Of a DNA stretch of 64,000 bases, positions 41,904 to 50,483 are shown one piece after another. The DNA lies in assembly GCA_016870485.1 (NCBI GenBank), contig VGBM01000006.1, positions 1 to 64,000 on the forward strand, read 5' to 3'. Position 1 is the first letter of the stretch. Each line of letters opens with the position of its first letter. The position numbers and the translations under genes are program-made. This stretch comes from Actinomycetota bacterium (lineage in GTDB: Bacteria; Actinomycetota; Thermoleophilia; Gaiellales; F1-60-MAGs149). Below the pieces are notes generated by a model. That model searched no databases. It saw only the letters and a list, made by a program, of their open reading frames with translations, and was not told the DNA's origin.

Positions 41904-43052
41904 ATGCAGCGCACGCGACCGACCCTCCGCCTCACCCTCCTCGCCGCCGCGCTCCTCGTGCTCGGCGCCCTCGCCGGCCCCGCGGCCGCCCAGCGCACCG
42001 CGACCGTCAACGTCGGCGCCGCGCTCACGCTGACGGGCACGAACCAGGCGTACGGCCTGTCCTCGCGGCGCGGCATCGACATGGCCGTGAAGGAGATCAA
42101 CGCGGGCGCGGTCCCGGGCGTCAGGATCAACGTCAAGACCGTCGACGACCTCGGCACGGCGCAGGGCGCCGCGGCGGCCTACGGCATCTTCTTCCGCGAC
42201 GGGGTCACCGCGATCATGGGTCCGACCCTCTCGAGCGTCGCGCTGACCGTGGACCACTTCGCGCAGGGCGCGCGGATCCCCGTCCTCGGCATCTCGAACA
42301 CGCAGCCCGGCATCACGGAGATCGGCACCTTCATCTTCCGGCCGACGCTGACCGAGAACGTGCTGCTCCCCGCCCTCGTCAAGACCGTCGCGACGTCGTC
42401 GCTCGCGCCGAAGACCGCCGTCCTGATCCAGGGCAGCGATGAGTTCGCGGTCACGAGCGCGCCGATCTTCGCGGGCGCTCTCGAGGCCAACCAGATCGCC
42501 GTTATCAAGACGATCGTGGTGCCGCCGGCGACGACGGACTTCACCGCGATCGCCGCCGAGGTCAAGGCCGCCGACCCCGACGCCGTCGCGATCACCGCCC
42601 TGCCCGCCGAGGGCGTGCCGCTCCTGAAGGCGCTGCGCGCCGCCGGGGTGCGCAAGAAGGTGCTGGGCTCCAACGCCTTCAACACGCAGGAGATCATCAA
42701 GGGCGCCGGTCGCGCCGCGAACGGCCTGATCGTCGCCACCCCGTGGACGGTGGCCGACACGTCGGAGCGCAACGTCGAGTGGGTCAAGGCGTTCAAGAAG
42801 GAGTACAGGCGGACGCCGGACCAGTTCGCCGCCACCGCCTACGCCTACACCTACGTCGTCGCGCAGGCCGCGAAGGGCGGCGGTGCCGCCTCGCAGGCCG
42901 CGATGCAGACGAAGCTCGCCGCCATCACGGGGACCAACGGCGTGCCCACGCTGCTCGGGAAGTTCCGGTTCGACGCGAACCGCAACGGCATCACCCCGGT
43001 GCGCGTCCAGCAGGTCCTCGGAGGAAGGTTCACGCTGTTCGAGGCCGAGTAG
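41904..43052 (+). CDS. Branched-chain-amino-acid-type ABC substrate-binding protein
   Basis: 382 residues. Sec signal peptide 1-29 (LTLLAAALLVLGALAGPAAA), then a type I periplasmic fold: VNVGAALTLTGTNQAYGLSSRRGIDMAVKEIN, AIMGPTLSSVALTV, VPPATTDFTAIAAEVKAADPDAV, as in LivJ/Peripla_BP_6. No permease or ATPase genes are adjacent, so it is an orphan receptor or pairs with a distant transporter. No lipobox Cys. ATG 7 bases after TACCCT (41891-41896), leaderless. Convincing from length and motifs; ligand unknown. Confidence 0.92.
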   Translation: MQRTRPTLRLTLLAAALLVLGALAGPAAAQRTATVNVGAALTLTGTNQAYGLSSRRGIDMAVKEINAGAVPGVRINVKTVDDLGTAQGAAAAYGIFFRDGVTAIMGPTLSSVALTVDHFAQGARIPVLGISNTQPGITEIGTFIFRPTLTENVLLPALVKTVATSSLAPKTAVLIQGSDEFAVTSAPIFAGALEANQIAVIKTIVVPPATTDFTAIAAEVKAADPDAVAITALPAEGVPLLKALRAAGVRKKVLGSNAFNTQEIIKGAGRAANGLIVATPWTVADTSERNVEWVKAFKKEYRRTPDQFAATAYAYTYVVAQAAKGGGAASQAAMQTKLAAITGTNGVPTLLGKFRFDANRNGITPVRVQQVLGGRFTLFEAE

Positions 43053-43064
43053 CCGGGCACAGCT

Positions 43065-44258
43065 GTGAACGACCATCCTGCTACGGTCCTCCCGGAGAAC
43101 GACCCCCGCCCCCGCAGCGGCGGCCACTGGGCCGCCGTCATCGTCCTCCTGGTCGTCGCCTGGCTGTTCGTGCTGCTCGGCGCCGTCGGGGTCTACCTGC
43201 ACCGCACGATCTACGACGAGCAGGTCTTCGCGAAGCGCGTGACCGCGGTCCTCGAGCAGCCCGGCGTGCAGGCCGCGGTCGCCACCGAGCTGACCGACGC
43301 GATCGTCAAGGAGGTCCCGAAGGCCGTCGTCGCGCGTCCGCTGATCCAGTCGGCCGCGCAGACCGTCATCGCGGAGCCGGCCTTCACGAAGATCGTCACC
43401 GCGGCGCTGGTCAAGTTCCATGCGCTCCTGCTCGACCCCGGCACCGCCAAGATCGTCTTCACGATCGAGGGCGCGCCGCAGCTGATCCAGAACACGATCG
43501 CGCCGTACGACGAGCAGCTCGCGGTCGAGGTCGGCAACGCCGCCTCCGCGGAGCTTGCGAAGCTGCCCGATCCGGGTCCGGCCTTCCGGCTCCTGCAGCT
43601 CGGCGCCGAGCTCGGGCCCGTCGCGTGGATCATCCTCTTCCTCGGCCTCGGGCTGGGGGTGCTCGCCGCCCTGATCGCCCCGAACCGCCGGCGCGGCGCC
43701 ATCAGCGCGTCGATCGCCCTGGTCGCCGTCGGCCTCGGGATCGCCCTGATCCTCGGCGCGGTCCGCATCGGCCTCGGCTCCGCCACCGCCGCCGACCCGG
43801 TCCTCAGCGAGGCCGCCACGGGCGTCTTCAACGGCCTCTTCGGCGACCTCCGCCAGATCGCCCGCATCACCGCGATCGTCGGCGCCATCGCCGCCGTCCT
43901 GATCTGGTCCCTGCGCTGGACCGCCCCGATCGCGGCCGGCGCCGCCGGGCACGCCCGCGACGCGGCGGGCGACGCCGCCCACGCGGCCGGCGACCGTCGG
44001 ATCGAGGTCGCGGACGTCACCGCGATCCTGCGCCGCGGCGCCGACCGCGCGCTGACCCCCGCCGCCACCACCTGGGGCCGCATCCTGCAGGGCGTCGGCG
44101 CCCTCGCGATCGCCCTGTTCGTCCTGTTCCAGTGGCAGCTGGTCGTCGACGTGGTCGTCCTCGCGATCGCGATCGCCCTGATCGCGCTCGCGCTGAACCG
44201 CCTCCTGTACGTCGTGCTCGAGCGGCGCGGCGGCCACGCCGCCGACCCCGGCGCCTGA
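43065..44258 (+). CDS. Polytopic membrane protein, function unknown
   Basis: 397 residues. Helix at 23-45, a long extracytoplasmic segment (about 46-185, helical, VFAKRVTAVLEQPGVQAAVATELTDAIV), then three helices at about 185-275, a cytoplasmic Ala/Asp-rich stretch, and two final helices near 350-385. Plan resembles uncharacterised actinobacterial integral membrane proteins of similar size. GTG start 12 bases after the binding-protein stop, without a clear Shine-Dalgarno sequence, so it may be co-transcribed with it. Confidence 0.7.
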   Translation: MNDHPATVLPENDPRPRSGGHWAAVIVLLVVAWLFVLLGAVGVYLHRTIYDEQVFAKRVTAVLEQPGVQAAVATELTDAIVKEVPKAVVARPLIQSAAQTVIAEPAFTKIVTAALVKFHALLLDPGTAKIVFTIEGAPQLIQNTIAPYDEQLAVEVGNAASAELAKLPDPGPAFRLLQLGAELGPVAWIILFLGLGLGVLAALIAPNRRRGAISASIALVAVGLGIALILGAVRIGLGSATAADPVLSEAATGVFNGLFGDLRQIARITAIVGAIAAVLIWSLRWTAPIAAGAAGHARDAAGDAAHAAGDRRIEVADVTAILRRGADRALTPAATTWGRILQGVGALAIALFVLFQWQLVVDVVVLAIAIALIALALNRLLYVVLERRGGHAADPGA

Positions 44259-44288
44259 CCCCCCGGCCGGGCCGCTGGTGTAGTCTCG

Positions 44289-44305
44289 CCCCGTCCGCGA
44301 CGGGG
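44289..44305 (+). promoter_or_regulatory. Hairpin covering the Shine-Dalgarno of the CASTOR-type gene
   Basis: CCCCGTC - CGC - GACGGGG, a perfect 7-bp stem whose 3' arm contains the start of the GGGGAGG ribosome-binding sequence (44302-44308) of the gene starting at 44317. TAGTCT at 44281-44286 is the likely -10; the transcript may begin inside the 5' arm, so folding in the mRNA depends on the exact start site. Confidence 0.45.
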
Positions 44306-44316
44306 AGGACCGCGAC

Positions 44317-46206
44317 ATGACGAGGCCGATCACCACGCGCGACCGGTTGCGCTACCGCTTCGACGCCACGCTCGCGCGCGGCACGATCGGCGTGATCGCG
44401 TGGCTCGGCCTGATCACCCTGGTCGTGGTCGTGCTGGCCGGGATCCTCGTCGCGCTGATCGGCCTGCGCACGAACGGCACCGACCGCACCGGCCTGATCG
44501 AGGGCGTCTGGGTCAACCTCATGCACGCGCTCGACCCGGGCGCGCTCGGCGCCGACGTCGGCTGGACCTGGCGGATCGTCGCGCTCGTCGTGACGATCGC
44601 CGGCATCTTCGTCCTGTCGATCCTGATCGGCATCATCTCCTCCGGCATCGAGGCCCGCCTCGACGAGCTGCGCAAGGGCCGCTCGCTCGTCGTCGAGTCG
44701 GGCCACACGCTCGTCCTCGGCTGGTCGCCGAAGCTGCACCAGATCCTCACGGAGCTCGAGGTCGCGAACGCGAACCAGCGCGACCCCGTCGTCGTGGTGC
44801 TCGCCGACCGCGACAAGGTCGAGATGGAGGACGAGGTGCGCACGCGCGCCGACGGCGACCGCCGCACCCGGATCATCTGCCGGTCCGGCAACCCCGCCAA
44901 CCCGGCCGACCTCGAGATCGTGCGGCCGGAGGCCGCGAAGGCCATCCTCGTCCTGCTCGACGAGGAGACGGGCGATCCCGGCGTCGTCAAGTCGGTGCTC
45001 GCGCTGCTCGCGATCGACCCGTCCCTCGAGCGCCTGCGCGTGACGGCCGAGTTCGGCAGCGAGGACTCGGCCGAGGCGATCGACCGGGCCACCGGCGGCC
45101 GCATGGCGATCGTCGTCTCGAGCGACGTGATCGCGCGCGTCACCGCGCAGGTCTGCCGGCAGTCCGGGATCAGCGCCGCCTTCCAGGAGCTGCTCGACTT
45201 CGACGGCGACGAGGTCTACTTCCAGGAGGAGCCGGGCCTCGTGGGCGCCACCTTCGGGGCGAGCCTGACGGCCTACGCCGAGTCGAGCGTGATCGGGGTG
45301 CGCAGCGCCGACGGCGCCGTGACGCTGTCGCCGCCGATGGGGCGCGTGTACGCCGCGGGCGACCGGGTGATCGCGATCTCGGCCGACGACGACACGATCC
45401 GGCTCAGCGGACCCGTCGAGGCGGCCGACGTCGGCGGCCAGGTCGAGCCGGCCGTCGAGCCCGTCTGCGAGCACACGCTCCTGATCGGCTGGAACGGCCT
45501 CGCCGACACGATCCTCGCCGAGCTCGACCGCTACGTGCTGCCCGGCTCGACTGTCCGGGTCCTCGTCGACCCGACGCGCCTCGAGGACCCGCTCGAGCTG
45601 CCCCCGCTCGAGAACACCGCGGTCGAGGTCGTCGAGGCCGACACGGTCGACGGCCGCCAGCTGGCGGCGCACGTCGGCGCCCGCGCCTACGACCAGGTGA
45701 TCATCCTCTGCTACCGCACCGGCGACGAGGCCGTCGACGACGCGCACGCGCTCCTCACCCTTCTGCAGGTGCGGCAGGCCACGCAGGACGAGGGCAGCCC
45801 GAACGCCGGGGTGCGGCTCGTCACGGAGCTGCTCGACGTGCGCGACGTCGACCTCGCCCGCGTCGCCAACCCCGACGACTTCGTGGTCAGCGAGCGGCTG
45901 ACCAGCCTGATGCTCGCGCAGCTCGTCGAGAACAACGACCTGCGCGGCGTCTTCTCCGACCTGTTCGATGCCGAGGGCGTCGAGCTGGTGCTCGTGCCCG
46001 CCTCGCGCTACTGCCCGGCCGGGGAGGAGGTGGCGTACGGCGACGTCGTGGCCGCCGCCCGCGCCCGCGGGCACGTGGCCGTCGGCCTGCGGGTCGTGTC
46101 CGCGGTCCTCGCGGACGGCCTCGGCGGGGGCACCATGCTGGTCAACCCGGCGAAGTCCCGGCGCGTCGTGCTCGGCGCCGAGGACCAGGTGCTCGTGCTC
46201 GCGTAG
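44317..46206 (+). CDS. CASTOR/POLLUX-type ion channel with RCK/TrkA-N-like domains
   Basis: 629 residues. Two membrane helices at about 25-50 and 85-110 flanking a pore-like segment, then tandem Rossmann-type domains (HTLVLGWSPKLHQILTELEVAN near 130; HTLLIGWNGLADTILAELDRY near 390), the layout of plant CASTOR/POLLUX and bacterial homologues that gate K+ or Ca2+. The motif WSPK is characteristic. Clear GGGGAGG Shine-Dalgarno, with a hairpin over it. Its stop codon is directly followed by the tRNA-Lys gene on the opposite strand. Confidence 0.88.
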   Translation: MTRPITTRDRLRYRFDATLARGTIGVIAWLGLITLVVVVLAGILVALIGLRTNGTDRTGLIEGVWVNLMHALDPGALGADVGWTWRIVALVVTIAGIFVLSILIGIISSGIEARLDELRKGRSLVVESGHTLVLGWSPKLHQILTELEVANANQRDPVVVVLADRDKVEMEDEVRTRADGDRRTRIICRSGNPANPADLEIVRPEAAKAILVLLDEETGDPGVVKSVLALLAIDPSLERLRVTAEFGSEDSAEAIDRATGGRMAIVVSSDVIARVTAQVCRQSGISAAFQELLDFDGDEVYFQEEPGLVGATFGASLTAYAESSVIGVRSADGAVTLSPPMGRVYAAGDRVIAISADDDTIRLSGPVEAADVGGQVEPAVEPVCEHTLLIGWNGLADTILAELDRYVLPGSTVRVLVDPTRLEDPLELPPLENTAVEVVEADTVDGRQLAAHVGARAYDQVIILCYRTGDEAVDDAHALLTLLQVRQATQDEGSPNAGVRLVTELLDVRDVDLARVANPDDFVVSERLTSLMLAQLVENNDLRGVFSDLFDAEGVELVLVPASRYCPAGEEVAYGDVVAAARARGHVAVGLRVVSAVLADGLGGGTMLVNPAKSRRVVLGAEDQVLVLA

Positions 46207-46207
46207 A

Positions 46208-46278
46208 TGGGACGGCAGGGAATCGAACCCTGGCCGGAGGATTAAAAGTCCTCTGCTCGACCTTCGAGCTACCGTCCC
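46208..46278 (-). tRNA. tRNA-Lys (anticodon TTT)
   Basis: 71 nt, leftward. Acceptor stem GGGACGG/CCGTCCC, discriminator A, D-arm GCTC...GAGC, anticodon loop CTTTTAA giving TTT for Lys AAA/AAG codons, T-arm CAGGG-TTCGATT-CCCTG. CCA not encoded. Its 3' end lies one base from the stop of the CASTOR-type gene on the other strand. Confidence 0.97.
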
Positions 46279-46287
46279 GCGGGCAGT

Positions 46288-47538
46288 CTACGGGCTGTAG
46301 ACGCCCGGGGAGGTCTCGCGCAGCCGCAGGGTCAGGGGCAGCGCGGCCAGCAGGAGCACCGCGAGGCCGATCCCGACGGCGGGGAACCCGAAGCGGTCGA
46401 GGACGACGCCGGCCGACAGGACGGCGGCGGCCCCGCACAGCGACACGACCTGGTCGTTCATGGCGGTCAGCCGGCCGCGCTCCACCGGCGTCGTCACGTC
46501 GGCGAGGACCGTGGTGCCGGCCACCCAGCTCGAGCACCAGCCGAGCCCGAGCAGGAAGAAGAACGGGAGGATCAGGAGCGACTGGCCGAGCAGGGCGGTC
46601 CCGACCGCCCCGACGGCCGTGCCGAGGATCCCGGCGATCAGCATCCGCCGCCGCCCGAGCCGGTCGGCGAGGCGCCCGAGCGGCGCCGCCAGCCCGAACA
46701 TCCCGAGGAAGTGGGCCGAGATGAAGAGGCCGATCGCGGCCGCTCCGAGCCCCTGCTGGTCGAGCACGACGGCGGTGATGCCCATCACGCCGACCATCGC
46801 GGCCTGGATCAGCGCGGCGGTCACGATCGCGGCGCGGGCGGGGCCGATCCGCAGGAGCTCGCGGCGGCTGCGCGGCTCGCCCGTCTCCACGGCCGGTGCG
46901 GTCCCGGGGAACCAGTCGCCCAGGCGGCGCGCCACGTCGCGGGGATCGGTGCCGATGCCGCGCACGAGCAGGATCGCGAGGCCGGCGGTGAGGGGCACGA
47001 GGAGCCATGGCGCGGTGCGCTCGCCGAGGCCGAGCGGGACCAGCGCGAGGATCAGTCCGGAGGCGAGGAGCGGGCCGACGATGCTGCCGACGGCGCCGGC
47101 GGAGGCGACGAGGCCGACGCCGTGGGCGCGCTGCTCGACGGGGTAGAGGTCGGCCGCGGCCGCGCGGTGCATCATCGCGGGCCCCTGTCCGCTGCCGAAG
47201 ACCAGCGTGCCGGCGACGAACAGGGCGTACGAGTCGACGGAGATCGCGACGCCGCAGAGGACCGCGCCGAGGGAGAGCAGCGCGAGGCCGGCGGTGAGGA
47301 CCGGCTTGCGGCCGTGGCGGTCGGAGACGCGCCCCGCCACGAACAGGGAGCCGACGGACGCGAGCATCGCGAGCCCGACGCTCGTGCCGGCGAGGCTCGC
47401 GTGGTGGGAGAGCGTGGCCGCCGACACGGCGCCGACGCTCGCGTTGAGGGGGATCGCGGCGCTGGTGGCGGCCTGGCCGGCGGCGAGGCGCAGCGTCCAC
47501 TGCGAGATCTGCCGCGGGACGGCCGCCGTGGTGGCCAT
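46288..47538 (-). CDS. MFS transporter
   Basis: 416 residues, 12 predicted helices. MFS signature GRVSDRHGRKPVLTAG at about 70-85 (GxxxDRxGRKP) and the half-repeat GRLADRLGRRRMLIAG near 262. Drug/metabolite exporter type; substrate unknown. Its ATG overlaps the last base of the YqgE stop (TGATG), so it is expressed with yqgE. The 3' end is 9 bases from tRNA-Lys, both leftward; the tRNA is upstream of neither start. Confidence 0.87.
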   Translation of the reverse strand: MATTAAVPRQISQWTLRLAAGQAATSAAIPLNASVGAVSAATLSHHASLAGTSVGLAMLASVGSLFVAGRVSDRHGRKPVLTAGLALLSLGAVLCGVAISVDSYALFVAGTLVFGSGQGPAMMHRAAAADLYPVEQRAHGVGLVASAGAVGSIVGPLLASGLILALVPLGLGERTAPWLLVPLTAGLAILLVRGIGTDPRDVARRLGDWFPGTAPAVETGEPRSRRELLRIGPARAAIVTAALIQAAMVGVMGITAVVLDQQGLGAAAIGLFISAHFLGMFGLAAPLGRLADRLGRRRMLIAGILGTAVGAVGTALLGQSLLILPFFFLLGLGWCSSWVAGTTVLADVTTPVERGRLTAMNDQVVSLCGAAAVLSAGVVLDRFGFPAVGIGLAVLLLAALPLTLRLRETSPGVYSP

Positions 47539-48086
47539 CAGTTCAGGGACGGGTCATCGGGCTCGAGCGCGAAGACCGCGAGCTCGCCGCCGTGGCGGCG
47601 GATCGCGACCCGCCAGAGCCGCTCGGGGTCCTCCGCGAAGCAGTCGTCGATCTCGGCCGGCACGTCGACCCAGGCCTCCTCCTCGAGCTCGTCCTCGAGC
47701 TGGCCCGGGCCCCAGCCCGCGTAGCCCGCGAAGACGCGCGCCCGTACGACGGTCGCCGGGTCGAGCGTCTCGTCGGCGTCGGAGGGGAGGAAGCCGACGG
47801 TGCCGAAGGCGATCGCGGCGGCCCGCGCGCCGTCGACGAAGTCGCCCAGCACCATGACGGCCTCGGGCTGCACGGGACCGCCCTGGTGGACGGCCTCGCC
47901 GTCGGCGACGAACTCGCCGAGGATCGGCACGGCCTCGCGCACCGTCACGCCGAGGGGCCGGTTGAGGATCAGCCCCATCGCGCCGTCGGGGCCGTGCTCG
48001 GCGACGAGCACGACGCTGCGCGCGAAGTTGGGGTCGCCGAGGGCGGGCGTCGCGACGAGGAGGCGCCCCTGCAGCGACCGGTACAT
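47538..48086 (-). CDS. YqgE/AlgH-family protein (UPF0301)
   Basis: 182 residues, full family length. Seen: the N-terminal LQGRLLVATPALGDPNFARSVV and GAMGLILNRPLG signature of YqgE, with HQGGPV and RVFAGYAGWGPGQLEDEL later. Structure known in other bacteria, function not settled (transcription or redox roles proposed). ATG 6 bases after TATGCT (complement of 48093-48098), leaderless. First of a two-gene unit with the MFS transporter. Confidence 0.93.
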   Translation of the reverse strand: MYRSLQGRLLVATPALGDPNFARSVVLVAEHGPDGAMGLILNRPLGVTVREAVPILGEFVADGEAVHQGGPVQPEAVMVLGDFVDGARAAAIAFGTVGFLPSDADETLDPATVVRARVFAGYAGWGPGQLEDELEEEAWVDVPAEIDDCFAEDPERLWRVAIRRHGGELAVFALEPDDPSLN

Positions 48087-48107
48087 GGCTGCAGCATAGG
48101 GCGCCGG

Positions 48108-49655
48108 TCAGAGGCGCCCGGCGAGGATCCCGTCGACGACCTCGGCGGCGCGGGCGCGGATCGCGGCCTGCTCCGCGGCGTCGAAGCGGTCCCAGCCGCG
48201 GGCGGCCTGGGCGGTGCGCGGGTTGGACCGCAGGCGATCGAGGTGGCGCGCGGTGAAGTCCCAGTAGAGGGTGGTGAACGGGCAGGCGTCCTCGCCCGTG
48301 CGCCGCGCCGGGTCGAAGCGGCAGCCCTTGCAGTGCCCGGTCATGCGCTTGAGGTAGGCGCCACCCGCCGCGTACGGCTTCGTGGACATCTGCCCGCCGT
48401 CGGCGAACAGCCCCATGCCCGTCACGTTCGCCTGCATCACCCAGTCGTAGCCGTCGCAGAAGCGCTCCACGAACCAGCGGTTCGCGGCCCGCGGCTCCGT
48501 GCCCACGAGCAGCATCAGGTTCGAGAGCACCATCAGCCGGTCGATGTGGTGGGCCCACGCGTGGCGCTCGACGGTCGCGGCGACGGCCCCGACGCAGGCC
48601 ATCGCGGTCGGCGCCCCGTCGGCGAGGGCGGGCGGGACGGGCGCGTGCGCGTCGAGCGCGTTGAGCGCCGCGTAACCCGGCATCCGCAGCCAGTAGACGC
48701 CGTTGACGTACTCGCGCCAGCCGAGCACCTGCCGCACGAACCCCTCGACGGAGGCCAGCGGGGCCCGGCCGGCCGCGTGCTCGGCGAGGGCGGCGTCGAT
48801 CACCTCGCGCGGGCCGAGCAGCCCGACGTTCAGCATGGGCGAGATCGTGGCGTGGCGCAGCCACGGGTCGCCCGGGTCGGAGACGTCCTCGTACGGCCCG
48901 AACTCGGGCAGGCGGGTGGCGGCGAAGTCGGCCAGCCAGCGTCGGGCCTCGGCACGGGTGGACGGCAGCCAGAAGTCGTCGCGGCGCCCGACGAGCCCGG
49001 GGGCGAGCCGGTCGAGGTCGTCCTGGACGGCGGCCAGGACGGGGTCGTCGGGGTCGATCGCAGGCGGCGGCGTCGGGCGCTCAGCGGCGCCGCTCCGGCG
49101 CCACGCCGCGAACGTCTCGCGGTTGGCCGGGTCGAACGACCACTGCCCGCCGATGGGCTCGCCGTCCGCGTCGACGAGGACGTCGTGGCCGCGCCGCATC
49201 CACGCGTAGAACTCCTGCATCCGCAGCCGCTTGCGGGTGCCCGCCCAGTCCGCGAACTCCCCGCGCCCGCACAGGAACATCGCGTCGGGCGTGAGCTCCA
49301 CGGGCACGCCGAGGTCGAGGGCGAGCAGGCGCGCCCGGCTCGTCCAGCCGGACGGCTCCATCGCGAGGAGGCCCGTCGCGCCGTGGCGGCGGACGGCGTC
49401 GCGCAGCGCGTCGTCGAACGACACCCGCGCCGCGAGCGGGACCTCGTCGACCTCCCAGCCATCGGCGCGCAGCTCGTCGGCGAAGCGCCGCATCGCGGCG
49501 AGCACGAAGGCGGCCTTGTGGCGGTGCAGGCGGCCGCGCGCGACGTGGGGGAGCGACTCGACGAGCAGGACCCGGTCCGTCGCGCGGTCGGCGGCGGCGA
49601 GCGCGGAGGAGGCGGGGGTGAGCTGCGTGCCCTGGACCCAGACGAGCCGGCTCAC
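48108..49655 (-). CDS. Cryptochrome/photolyase-related protein with Fe-S cluster (PhrB/CryB-like)
   Basis: 515 residues. N-terminal Rossmann antenna domain, C-terminal FAD domain with VEGFVRQVLGWREYVNGVYW and NVTGMGLFADGGQMSTKPY. Four cysteines fit the iron-sulfur bacterial cryptochrome/photolyase set: one in TAMACVGA, then 88 residues later GHCKGC (pair spaced by 3), then 13 residues to DACPF. This spacing matches the PhrB cluster as I recall it (350/438/441/454). Such enzymes repair (6-4) photoproducts. GTG start overlaps the stop of the Fpg/Nei gene (GTGA), giving a two-gene DNA repair operon. Confidence 0.93.
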   Translation of the reverse strand: MSRLVWVQGTQLTPASSALAAADRATDRVLLVESLPHVARGRLHRHKAAFVLAAMRRFADELRADGWEVDEVPLAARVSFDDALRDAVRRHGATGLLAMEPSGWTSRARLLALDLGVPVELTPDAMFLCGRGEFADWAGTRKRLRMQEFYAWMRRGHDVLVDADGEPIGGQWSFDPANRETFAAWRRSGAAERPTPPPAIDPDDPVLAAVQDDLDRLAPGLVGRRDDFWLPSTRAEARRWLADFAATRLPEFGPYEDVSDPGDPWLRHATISPMLNVGLLGPREVIDAALAEHAAGRAPLASVEGFVRQVLGWREYVNGVYWLRMPGYAALNALDAHAPVPPALADGAPTAMACVGAVAATVERHAWAHHIDRLMVLSNLMLLVGTEPRAANRWFVERFCDGYDWVMQANVTGMGLFADGGQMSTKPYAAGGAYLKRMTGHCKGCRFDPARRTGEDACPFTTLYWDFTARHLDRLRSNPRTAQAARGWDRFDAAEQAAIRARAAEVVDGILAGRL

Positions 49656-50413
49656 GGCCGGCCGCCGGCCTGCTCGTTCACGCACCAGTAGGTCGTGCGG
49701 CCGCCGACGGTCGCGCGGCCGAGCTCGCCCTTGCAGCGCGGGCACTCGCCGCCCCGGCGGGCCTTCGCGAAGCGGCCGCGCCCCGAGCCGCCGCTGGGCT
49801 TGAGCGCGGCGCGGATGGCGCTGCGCAGACACTCGCGCAGCGCGTTCAGCTCGTCGTCCGAGAGGTCCTTCGCGGGGCGGCGCGGGTCGATGCCCGCCTC
49901 CCACATCGCCTCGTCGGCGAGCAGGTTGCCGACGCCGGCGATGGCGGACTGGTCGAGCAGCCGCGCCTTGATCGGCGCCGAGCCGCGTCCGATCGCGCGG
50001 CGGAAGGCGGCGGGCGTGACCGTCAGGGCGTCGGGGCCGAGGTGGTCGATGCCCGCCCCGAGCCGGGCCCGGGACAGGCGCCGCTTGTCGTGGAGGGCGA
50101 CGCGGCTCTCGTCCTCGAAGACGATCGCGATGCGGTCCCAGCCGCGCGGTGAGGGCTCGGGGGTGGGACGGATCGAGCCGCCCATCCCGAGGTGCAGGCC
50201 GAGCTCGTGGCCCGAGTCCGTCTCCAGCCACAGGAACTTCCCGTGGCGGCCGGTCGCGGTCACGATCGAGCCGCGCAGCGCGCCGTCGATCTCGCCGGGC
50301 CGGTGCGGACGGCAGACCCAGGTGTCCGCATCCTCGACCTCGGCGATGCGCAGGCCGACGCAGAGCTCCTCCAGGCGCCGGCGCGCCTTCTCGGCCTCAG
50401 GCAGCTCGGGCAT
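49652..50413 (-). CDS. Fpg/Nei-family DNA glycosylase with altered zinc finger
   Basis: 253 residues. Begins MPELPEAE (catalytic Pro2 and Glu3), RHGKFLWLE near 55 (beta-clamp lysine), GVGNLLADEAMWEAGIDP (helix-two-turn-helix). The C-terminal zinc finger has C-P-R-C and, 16 residues on, YWC, but the fourth ligand is Glu instead of Cys (CVNEQ), unlike the usual CxxC. It removes oxidised bases and cleaves the strand. A Shine-Dalgarno-like AAAGG lies 7 bases before the ATG. Operon with the photolyase, so both respond to base damage. fpg versus nei cannot be settled. Confidence 0.9.
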   Translation of the reverse strand: MPELPEAEKARRRLEELCVGLRIAEVEDADTWVCRPHRPGEIDGALRGSIVTATGRHGKFLWLETDSGHELGLHLGMGGSIRPTPEPSPRGWDRIAIVFEDESRVALHDKRRLSRARLGAGIDHLGPDALTVTPAAFRRAIGRGSAPIKARLLDQSAIAGVGNLLADEAMWEAGIDPRRPAKDLSDDELNALRECLRSAIRAALKPSGGSGRGRFAKARRGGECPRCKGELGRATVGGRTTYWCVNEQAGGRP

Positions 50414-50483
50414 GAACTGCCTTTCGCGCGCAAGGCCCCCGCCGCCGACCCGCCGCCCGCCGGGACGTGGCAGCATTCCCACC

